Shown here: piece after piece, positions 51,876-58,693 of the stretch
Layout: the number at the start of each line of letters is the position of its first letter
Position numbering within the stretch: the first letter of the stretch is position 1
Assembly: GCA_003139995.1 (NCBI GenBank)
Contig: PLIC01000109.1
Location: 1 to 64,000 of the forward strand
Direction of reading: 5' to 3'
From: Candidatus Acidiflorens stordalenmirensis
GTDB taxonomy: Bacteria > Acidobacteriota > Terriglobia > Terriglobales > Acidobacteriaceae
DNA length: 64,000 nucleotides
The notes under the pieces: model-generated
The model's database searches: none
What the model saw: the letters and a program-made list of their open reading frames with translations, nothing else
What the model was told of the DNA's origin: nothing
Program-made: the position numbers and the translations under genes

Positions 51876-52489
51876 CTGTATTGCACTGACGGAAGTGCTT
51901 GGTGCGTTCAGCGCGGATGGTTCCCATTAGCTAGGAACCCGGCTGGGGGATATCCAGCCGCGAATTGACCATGCGTGCGTGACAAAAATCACCGACAGAC
52001 GAAGCCGGAAAGATCTAATAATAATTTTAGGAGGACTCAAAAACTGAATACCGCAAATTGGGCCCGGCCATACCAAAGAGTGAGGACACTCGCTCAGCCG
52101 CCGCTCGACGGCGAGTGGCCGGGCCTTCGGCATTTCCTGCGGTTTGCCAAGAATTCTTGAGCAAACCAACCCATCCGAGCGAGCGTTTCCTCGACTACTT
52201 CCGCCGGCCCGCTGCGCACCGTGATCTTGAATCCGCGTCTTTTCGCCTCGCGCACAAAAGCCCTGCCGGGCACTGCCAGTTCCAACCGTATCGCGCCCAT
52301 CGGGATGTCCTGCTTCGCCATCATCGCGGCAACGGTTGAAATGTGCCGGATGCACACTTAACCTCTTTCCTGTCTTCAAGATAGCTCTTGCTGTGGCACA
52401 ACTCACCCCTAGCTGTGATGAGCGGCACAGCCGCGACTGCTGCCAAGCGAGAGAATACAAGTTTAACAATCTCCGCTGGAGGAAGATTC
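51876..52489. other. spacer between the two right-hand operons
   Basis: About 614 bases. A strong AGGAGGA at 52029-52035 precedes an open frame that would begin with CTG 52044 and run to TGA 52160 (38 codons), a possible leader peptide. On the minus strand an 87-codon frame (52094-52357) is listed separately. The last ~130 bases should hold the promoter of the carbamoyl-phosphate cluster, though no clear consensus boxes were found. Confidence 0.45.
52094..52357 (-). CDS. possible small protein, 87 aa, divergent from the carbamoyl-phosphate cluster
   Basis: A minus-strand frame starting with GTG 52357, with GAGG four bases upstream. The first two thirds look protein-like, with hydrophobic strands alternating with basic helices (IRLELAVPGRAFVREAKRRG, then FKITVRSGPAEVVEETLARMG); the tail is Arg/Ser/Pro-rich. 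No family was recognised. It would be transcribed away from the GTPase-like gene and might be a small regulator, but it overlaps a plus-strand leader-like frame, so it may equally be spurious. Confidence 0.3.
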   Translation of the reverse strand: MCIRHISTVAAMMAKQDIPMGAIRLELAVPGRAFVREAKRRGFKITVRSGPAEVVEETLARMGWFAQEFLANRRKCRRPGHSPSSGG

Positions 52490-53833
52490 ATGAAGAAAGT
52501 GTTGATCCTTGGTGCCGCAGGCAGGGACTTCCATAACTTTAACGTCTTATTTCGCAATAATCCCGACTACCAGGTAGTCGCATTCACAGCCACTCAGATT
52601 CCCGACATTGCCGGCCGCCGTTATCCGCCGGAACTTGCCGGACGCTTGTATCCGGAAGGCATTCCTATCTTCGAAGAGAAAGATTTGGAAACCCTGATCG
52701 CCAAGCACAAGATTGACGCTGTGGTGTTTTCCTATAGCGACGTTTCCTACCAGACCCTCATGCATCTTGCCTCCCGTGCGGTCGCCGCGGACGTCGATTT
52801 CTGGCTTCTCGGAACCGAGCGCACCCAGATCAAGTCGTCGGTCCCCGTCGTTTCCGTGTGCGCGGTGCGAACTGGATGCGGCAAAAGCCCAGTCTCGCGC
52901 CTGGTCGCCCGAGAGTTGCGCCGCCTGGGCCGAAAGCCAGTGGTCATCCGGCACCCCATGCCTTACGGAGATCTCGCGGCGCAGGCTGTCCAGCGTTTCG
53001 CCACCATGGACGACCTCGACCTTCAGCAATGCACCATCGAGGAACGCGAAGAGTATGAACCGCACATTACCAAAGGGACCGTGGTGTATGCGGGAGTCGA
53101 CTACGAAAAGATCGTCCGCCAGGCCGAGAAGGAAGCGGATGTCATTTTGTGGGACGGCGGCAACAACGACACTCCTTTCTATGTCTCCGACCTGGAAATC
53201 GTTGTGGTAGATCCGCACCGGCCGGGGCATGAACTGTCTTACTTCCCTGGTGAAGTCAATCTGCGGCGCGCGGATGCGATCGTGATCAATAAGGTGGACA
53301 CGGCCGAGCAGCATAACATTGAGACGGTCCGCCAAAACATAAAGCTTAACAACCCCAAGGCGGCTGTTTTTGAGATGGCCTGCCGAGTCTCCGTTCCCGA
53401 TCCGCATCTGGTGAAGGGGAAGCGCGTGCTGGTGGTGGAGGACGGTCCCACACTCACTCACGGAGAAATGGCCTACGGCGCCGGGGTGGTCGCGGCGCGG
53501 CAATGTGGGGCGGCGGAATTGGTGGATCCGCGGCCTTATGCCATGGGATCCATCCGCGGCACCTACGAGCGTTATCCGCACATGACGATCCTTTTACCCG
53601 CTATGGGTTACAGCGCTATCCAAAGGCACGAACTGGAGGAAACCATCCGCCGCACTCCCTGCGATCTCGTGCTGATTGCCACTCCCATTGACCTCACGCG
53701 GGTCATCAGACTCGATAAGCCCAGTCTCCGCGTGACCTATGAAGTCGAAGAACTCAGCAAGCCAGGCCTGGCCGAAACGCTTGCCAACTTTACGCGCGAA
53801 CACGCGCCAGCACTAACAGGAGGCGGAAAATGA
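52490..53833 (+). CDS. COG2403-type P-loop protein (cyclic 2,3-diphosphoglycerate synthetase-like GTPase)
   Basis: A 447-residue cytoplasmic protein. The N-terminal Rossmann-like part (KKVLILGAAGRDFHNFN) is followed by a SIMIBI-type P-loop (AVRTGCGKS, K132 and S133), a conserved RHPMPYGDL block, DGGNNDTPF, and an NKVD motif (N267-D270) that suggests guanine-nucleotide recognition. The only characterised relative known to me is archaeal cyclic 2,3-diphosphoglycerate synthetase; bacterial members are unassigned. The start has GGAGGAAG just upstream of ATG 52490. Its stop overlaps the ornithine carbamoyltransferase start by four bases, so a role in carbamoyl-phosphate or ornithine metabolism is likely but unproven. 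Confidence 0.8.
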   Translation: MKKVLILGAAGRDFHNFNVLFRNNPDYQVVAFTATQIPDIAGRRYPPELAGRLYPEGIPIFEEKDLETLIAKHKIDAVVFSYSDVSYQTLMHLASRAVAADVDFWLLGTERTQIKSSVPVVSVCAVRTGCGKSPVSRLVARELRRLGRKPVVIRHPMPYGDLAAQAVQRFATMDDLDLQQCTIEEREEYEPHITKGTVVYAGVDYEKIVRQAEKEADVILWDGGNNDTPFYVSDLEIVVVDPHRPGHELSYFPGEVNLRRADAIVINKVDTAEQHNIETVRQNIKLNNPKAAVFEMACRVSVPDPHLVKGKRVLVVEDGPTLTHGEMAYGAGVVAARQCGAAELVDPRPYAMGSIRGTYERYPHMTILLPAMGYSAIQRHELEETIRRTPCDLVLIATPIDLTRVIRLDKPSLRVTYEVEELSKPGLAETLANFTREHAPALTGGGK

Positions 53834-54801
53834 AAGGCAAGGATTTTCTCTCGATTCGAGATTTCTCGCCCTCGGAGATCCGGTACCTGCTCACTCTTGG
53901 CCGTCAAGTGAAGGCTCACCCGACCGCCTACAGTGGGACGCTCCGGCGCCAGACCCTGGCCATGATCTTCGAGAAACCTTCTTTGCGCACCCGGGTGACC
54001 TTTGATGTCGGCATCCAGCAACTGGGCGGCTTCTCGCTCTACCTTTCTCCTGCTGAGATCAATCTGGGCAAGCGCGAGTCGGTGTACGACGTGGCGAAAA
54101 ACCTGGAACGCATGGTGCAGGGCATCATGGTCCGCACCTTCTCCCATGAAGTGGTTGAACAATTGGGCCGGTACGCCAGGATCCCCGTCATCAATGGGCT
54201 CACCGATTACAGTCATCCCTGCCAGGCGATGGCGGATTACCTCACCATTTGGGAGACGAAAGGCAATCTGGAGGGTTTGAAGGTCGTATTTGTAGGCGAT
54301 GGCAATAACGTCGCGCGCTCCCTTGCGTTTGCCGGAGCCCAGCTCGGCGCGCACGTTTGGGTGGCTACGCCTCCGGGATACGAACTCGACGCCGAATCCG
54401 TGGAGTGGGCCCGCAAGCGTGGCGCCGAGACGGGAGGCACTTGCACCGTCACCAACGATCCCGCCGATGCGGCCTCCGGCGCCGATGTGATCTACACCGA
54501 TATCTGGGCCAGCATGGGGCAGGAGTCGGAAGCGGAGAAGCGCAAGCAAATCTTCGTCCCGTACAGGGTCGATGCGGCTCTGTTCGGCCGGGCCAAGCCG
54601 GATGCCATCTTTCTGCATTGCCTGCCCGCTCACCGCGGCGATGAAGTCACCAACGATGTGATTGACTCGCCACGGTCCCTGGTATTTCAGCAGGCCGAGA
54701 ACCGGCTGCACGCGCAAAAGGCGATCATGCTGGAATTGATGAAGGGTGAGTTCGTCAAATTGCCAGGACTCGCCGAGTTGCAGGAGTTGGTGCACATATA
54801 G
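53830..54801 (+). CDS. argF: ornithine carbamoyltransferase
   Basis: A 323-residue transcarbamylase. Carbamoyl-phosphate site: FEKPSLRTR (the usual STRTR reads SLRTR, a variant seen in other bacteria), RTFSH and HPCQAMADY. Ornithine site: DIWASMGQE and HCLPAHRGDEV. It interconverts ornithine plus carbamoyl phosphate with citrulline plus phosphate. Direction is not given by sequence; the neighbouring carbamate kinase and ornithine aminotransferase favour a catabolic use of citrulline, while arginine deiminase is absent. The ATG overlaps the GTPase-like stop by four bases. A 213-base repeat-rich gap separates it from the carbamate kinase gene. Confidence 0.93.
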   Translation: MKGKDFLSIRDFSPSEIRYLLTLGRQVKAHPTAYSGTLRRQTLAMIFEKPSLRTRVTFDVGIQQLGGFSLYLSPAEINLGKRESVYDVAKNLERMVQGIMVRTFSHEVVEQLGRYARIPVINGLTDYSHPCQAMADYLTIWETKGNLEGLKVVFVGDGNNVARSLAFAGAQLGAHVWVATPPGYELDAESVEWARKRGAETGGTCTVTNDPADAASGADVIYTDIWASMGQESEAEKRKQIFVPYRVDAALFGRAKPDAIFLHCLPAHRGDEVTNDVIDSPRSLVFQQAENRLHAQKAIMLELMKGEFVKLPGLAELQELVHI

Positions 54802-54820
54802 GAACAGTGGCTCGCTCTGT

Positions 54821-54962
54821 TTTGAAGGGGCGCGGCTTTAGCCGCGCCGTCAGTGCTGCAAGAAATGGCGGCTTGAGCCGCCGGTGCGTAGTTTCCTCAG
54901 GGGCTAAAGCCCTGTGTTGATGCGGCTCGTAACGGCCCGGCTGAAGCCGGACCCTTTCAAAG
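54821..54962. repeat. four-hairpin element with inverted termini
   Basis: Four hairpins in a row: GGCGCGGC-TTTA-GCCGCGCC (54829-54848), GGCGGC-TTGA-GCCGCC (54867-54882), GGGCT-AA-AGCCC (54901-54912) and CCGGC-TGAA-GCCGG (54937-54950). The block is bounded by tttgaagggg at the left and accctttcaaa at the right, which are inverted copies. It lies inside the carbamoyl-phosphate gene cluster. Confidence 0.8.
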
Positions 54963-55014
54963 CACCAGTTGCGGAACACGTTCCAGCAATGCCGCAAGCT
55001 GCTCGCTACTACTT

Positions 55015-56040
55015 ATGAAGACCATGCTCCTTGCCGTTGGCGGAAACTCCCTGATTCGCGCGGGAGAGAAGGGAACGATTGCCGAGCAACGGGCAAACGC
55101 CCAGCGGACCGCGGCCCAGATCGCCGGCCTGATCCGCGCCGGTTACCGGGTCGTGCTTACGCATGGCAATGGCCCGCAAGTTGGCGCGGCGCTTCTGCGG
55201 TCGGAACGCGGAGCGAGCCAGGTCCCTGGACACCCGCTCGACGTTTGCGGCGCCTCCACCCAGGGTGAGATCGGATATCTTCTCCAGCAATCGTTGCAGA
55301 CCGAGCTGCAACTGGCCGATCTGCGCGTGCCGGTCGCGACGGTTGTTACCCAGAGCCTGGTGTCGGCGGACGATCCCTCGATGAAGCACCCCACCAAACC
55401 GATCGGTCCTTTCTATTCGCTTGCCGACGCCGAGGAACGCAAACGCCTTTTCGGATGGGAGATCGTGGAGGATGCGGCCCGCGGTTATCGCCGTGTGGTT
55501 CCGTCGCCTGAGCCGGTTGGCATTGTCGAACTGGAGGTTATTCGAAATCTGGTCGGCCAGGGCGTGCTGGTCATCGCCTGCGGAGGCGGGGGCATTCCTG
55601 TGGTCCAGAGGGACGGAAGATTGCAAGGCGTCGAGGCTGTCATCGACAAGGATCGCGCCTCCGCTTGGCTGGCTTCACGCCTTGGCGTGGATCTGTTTGT
55701 TATTTCTACCGACACCGACTGCGTATATCTGGACTACAAGAAACCCACACAGCGTCCGTTGCAGCGCGTCGGCGCGGCTGAGTTGGACGGCTACGCCAAG
55801 GCTGGCCATTTCCCGCCCGGAAACATGGGCCCCAAAATCGAATCCGTGTTGCGCTTTCTGCGCGATGGCGGGAAAGAAGCTATCATTACCTCTTGCGAGA
55901 ATTTGTGCCCGGCGGTCGCCGGATCTGCCGGCACACACATATTCCCCGATCGCGACCACGCGGAAATCGAGCGCAGCGCCGATCTCAAGAACAAAGATCT
56001 CGAGAACATAGCGCTCGAACTCCCCGTAAAGGAACGCTAA
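55015..56040 (+). CDS. arcC: carbamate kinase
   Basis: A 341-residue amino-acid-kinase-fold enzyme making ATP from carbamoyl phosphate and ADP, with release of carbamate (to ammonia and CO2), or the reverse. Signatures: LLAVGGNSL, THGNGPQVG, HPTKPIGPFY, ACGGGGIPV, IDKDRASA, ISTDTDCVYL and FPPGNMGPKIE. It is about 25 residues longer than typical carbamate kinases, mostly at the C terminus. Its stop TAA shares its last base with the following ATG (ATCase-like gene), so the two are translationally coupled. Together with ornithine carbamoyltransferase it forms the energy-yielding half of an arginine/citrulline degradation route. Confidence 0.95.
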   Translation: MKTMLLAVGGNSLIRAGEKGTIAEQRANAQRTAAQIAGLIRAGYRVVLTHGNGPQVGAALLRSERGASQVPGHPLDVCGASTQGEIGYLLQQSLQTELQLADLRVPVATVVTQSLVSADDPSMKHPTKPIGPFYSLADAEERKRLFGWEIVEDAARGYRRVVPSPEPVGIVELEVIRNLVGQGVLVIACGGGGIPVVQRDGRLQGVEAVIDKDRASAWLASRLGVDLFVISTDTDCVYLDYKKPTQRPLQRVGAAELDGYAKAGHFPPGNMGPKIESVLRFLRDGGKEAIITSCENLCPAVAGSAGTHIFPDRDHAEIERSADLKNKDLENIALELPVKER

Positions 56041-57086
56041 TGCCAGAGCCATGTCCAGTTCCAACGACCACTCCTCCCAATCCAGCGCGGCCTCCTGCTT
56101 CGGGATCGGCGCTGAGAGGGGCGACATTGAAACATGTCGTCGAGTCTCAGCAATTCACGGTTCCCCTGCTCATGGAGTTATTCGACCGGTCGCGTGGCAT
56201 GGAGCACGTGGTGGCGCGCGGAGGCACCCTCGACTACCAGAACCGCATCATGACCACGCTTTTTTATACGCCTTCCACCCGCACTCGACTCTCGTTCGAG
56301 GCCGCCATGCATCGCCTGGGCGGCAGGGTCTTGTCCACGGAGCATGCGGGCGCGTTTTCTTCGGAGATCGAAGGCGAGCAGGTGGAGGACTCCATCCGGA
56401 TTATCGGCGGCCATTCGGATGTGATTGTGATCCGGCACACCGCCGAGGACGGCGCGCGGCGGGCCGCGGAAGTCTCGCCCGTGCCGGTGATCAATGCCGG
56501 GGATGGCAATGGCGGGCAGCATCCGACCCAAGCCTTGCTCGACTTGTACACGATTTACCGGCAGCGTCCGCTCGACGGCCTCAGCGTGGCCATCATTGGC
56601 GAGTTGGACAAGGGGCGCACGGCGCGATCGCTGGCCTATCTGCTGGCCAAGTTTGACCGCGTAAAAATGTTCTTTGTAAGTCCACCCCAACTCCAGATGA
56701 AACAGGATATCTTGGACTATCTCGATGAGCATGACGTCCGTTACGAACTGGAGTCGGATATTGACCGGGTGATTGGCGAAGTGGATGTGGTTTATCAGAC
56801 CCGAATCCGGCCCGAGCGAGTGCGGGACATGGCTGGTCGAAATAACGACGGTCGAGAAAACGACGGCCTCAAGCGTTATGCCATCGATTCGAAAGTCGTG
56901 CAGCGCATGAAGCCGGACGCGCTAATCCTTCATCCGCTGCCCCGCACGGTCGAGTTAGATAAGTCGGTCGACGCCGATCCCAGAGCCATGTATTTCCGTC
57001 AGGCCATGAATGGCCTCTACGTACGGATGGCGCTGTTGACCATGCTGTTGGATAAGGAGCAGGCAGCGAGGAGCGCTTGGTGGTAG
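56040..57086 (+). CDS. pyrB: aspartate carbamoyltransferase-like enzyme with altered substrate residues
   Basis: A 348-residue transcarbamylase with a Pro-rich N-terminal extension of about 25 residues and an inserted loop near residue 265. It keeps the carbamoyl-phosphate residues S79-T80-R81-T82 (STRTR), S107, R132, H161, Q164 and the HPLPR loop. Relative to E. coli ATCase two positions differ: the Lys84 position is E111 and the Gln231 position is R257. Plant-type ATCases, to which the rest is very similar, keep Lys and Gln there. The true acceptor may not be aspartate. No regulatory chain or pyrC is adjacent. The ATG overlaps the carbamate kinase stop by one base. Confidence 0.8.
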   Translation: MPEPCPVPTTTPPNPARPPASGSALRGATLKHVVESQQFTVPLLMELFDRSRGMEHVVARGGTLDYQNRIMTTLFYTPSTRTRLSFEAAMHRLGGRVLSTEHAGAFSSEIEGEQVEDSIRIIGGHSDVIVIRHTAEDGARRAAEVSPVPVINAGDGNGGQHPTQALLDLYTIYRQRPLDGLSVAIIGELDKGRTARSLAYLLAKFDRVKMFFVSPPQLQMKQDILDYLDEHDVRYELESDIDRVIGEVDVVYQTRIRPERVRDMAGRNNDGRENDGLKRYAIDSKVVQRMKPDALILHPLPRTVELDKSVDADPRAMYFRQAMNGLYVRMALLTMLLDKEQAARSAWW

Positions 57087-57094
57087 GGAACAGT

Positions 57095-57337
57095 ATGACA
57101 CTCAAGTTCTCAGCCAATCACTTCGCTTATGCCAGCCTCGTTTGCTCGCTCTCGTTTTGGCTTGGCCTGATTCTGAGTTACGTTCCGGGCGCTCCCAGGC
57201 TGAACTTCTCTGGAGTGTGGTGGCTCGCGATCATGGGCGTCGGCGTTGCATTGGCGATCGTTGCCGCCGTGCTCAATTTCGGGAAAAACTATGGATTCTG
57301 GCTGTCGTTCTGGCTCTCGGGACGCTTCTCTTCGTGA
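57095..57337 (+). CDS. small inner-membrane protein, 80 aa
   Basis: Two hydrophobic helices (about residues 12-30 and 43-66) flank a short loop with PGAPRLNFSG; a third short hydrophobic stretch ends the protein. It starts eight bases after the ATCase-like stop with AGGGA six bases upstream of ATG 57095, so it is part of the same operon. No family was recognised. It could be a membrane partner for uptake or for anchoring the carbamoyl-phosphate enzymes, but this is only a guess from position. Confidence 0.6.
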   Translation: MTLKFSANHFAYASLVCSLSFWLGLILSYVPGAPRLNFSGVWWLAIMGVGVALAIVAAVLNFGKNYGFWLSFWLSGRFSS

Positions 57338-57428
57338 TGTACGTGATAGGGTCGTGACAGAATATTCGCGCAGTTGCAGCGAACTGAGCAAGCCGGCTTA
57401 TGAGATAACTAGGCCTTGAAAGGACATT

Positions 57429-58649
57429 ATGACCACCGAACTAATAGAAAAATCCAAGCGCACCGATTACTTCGTAGAACTCGAGAACCAATATGGCGCT
57501 CATAACTATCACCCGCTCGACGTGGTAATCGAGCGCGCGGAAGGCGTGTGGGTGTATGACGTCGAGGGCAAACGTTACCTCGATTGTCTGGCTGCCTATT
57601 CCGCGGTGAATCAAGGACACTGCCATCCCAAAATTCTGCAGGCCCTTAACGAGCAGGCGCGGAAAGTCACCCTTACCTCGCGCGCCTTCCGCAACGACCA
57701 ACTGCCGCTGCTCTACAAAGAAGTCCACGACTTGACTGGCTTCGACATGACGCTCCCCATGAACTCAGGCGCCGAGGCCGTCGAAACCGCAATCAAGACA
57801 GCTCGCAAGTGGGGTTACAAGATCAAGGGCATTCCCCAGGACAAGGCAGAAATCATTGTCTGCGCCAATAATTTTCATGGCCGCACCGTCACCATCGTCG
57901 GCTTCTCGACCGACGAACAATATCGCGACGGCTTCGGCCCATTCACTCCGGGGTTCAAAATCATTCCATTCGGCGATGCGCGCGCTCTCCGCGAAGCCAT
58001 CACCCACAACACTTGCGCCTTTCTGGTCGAGCCCATTCAGGGCGAGGCCGGAATCGTCATTCCGCCCAAGGGATTTCTTCGGGAAGCGGCGGAAATCTGC
58101 CGCCAGAATCGCGTGCTCCTGATGGCGGACGAAATTCAGTCCGGTCTCGGAAGAACTGGCAAACTCTTCGCCTACATGCACGAAGGAATCACGCCCGATG
58201 TGTTGATCATTGGCAAGGCCCTTGCCGGCGGATTCTATCCGGTCTCGGCCGTATTGGCGTCGCGAGAGATTCTCGGCGTGTACAAACCCGGCGACCATGG
58301 CAGCACCTTCGGCGGCAACCCGATGGGCTGCGCCATCGCGCGGACCGCGCTGCGAGTTCTCATCGAAGAGCAAATGGTGGAACGTTCCGCCGAGTTAGGC
58401 ACTTACTTCCTGACCCTGCTGCAAACGTTGCGCAGCCCCGACTTGAAAGAGGTGCGCGGCAAGGGCTTGTGGATCGGCATCGAGTTAAACAGCCTCGCGC
58501 GTCCGTACTGCGAAGCGCTCAAGGAACAAGGAATCCTGTGCAAGGAAACGCATGACCGGGTGATTCGCATCGCGCCCCCGCTCATCATCACCCGTCAGGA
58601 GATTGACTGGGCCTTTGAGCGAATCGCGAAAGTCATTCAGAAGCATTGA
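57429..58649 (+). CDS. rocD: ornithine aminotransferase
   Basis: A 406-residue class III PLP enzyme converting ornithine and 2-oxoglutarate to glutamate semialdehyde and glutamate. Signatures: the start block [64 protein letters not shown] and the PLP lysine in [15 protein letters not shown]. The match to ornithine aminotransferases is closer than to acetylornithine aminotransferase. It is placed 91 bases after the small membrane protein and completes the ornithine-consuming end of the cluster. It converges with the minus-strand REC-PPDK_N gene, 44 bases apart. Confidence 0.95.
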   Translation: MTTELIEKSKRTDYFVELENQYGAHNYHPLDVVIERAEGVWVYDVEGKRYLDCLAAYSAVNQGHCHPKILQALNEQARKVTLTSRAFRNDQLPLLYKEVHDLTGFDMTLPMNSGAEAVETAIKTARKWGYKIKGIPQDKAEIIVCANNFHGRTVTIVGFSTDEQYRDGFGPFTPGFKIIPFGDARALREAITHNTCAFLVEPIQGEAGIVIPPKGFLREAAEICRQNRVLLMADEIQSGLGRTGKLFAYMHEGITPDVLIIGKALAGGFYPVSAVLASREILGVYKPGDHGSTFGGNPMGCAIARTALRVLIEEQMVERSAELGTYFLTLLQTLRSPDLKEVRGKGLWIGIELNSLARPYCEALKEQGILCKETHDRVIRIAPPLIITRQEIDWAFERIAKVIQKH

Positions 58650-58693
58650 ACCAACTGACCAGGCACGGTCTTCTAAGGCCACCAGCTCGCGGC

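Noticed and set aside
54821-54962. tRNA or structured ncRNA from the multi-hairpin block
   Set aside because: No TpsiC-like GTTCGANTC arm or acceptor stem; the hairpins are independent palindromes typical of dispersed repeats.
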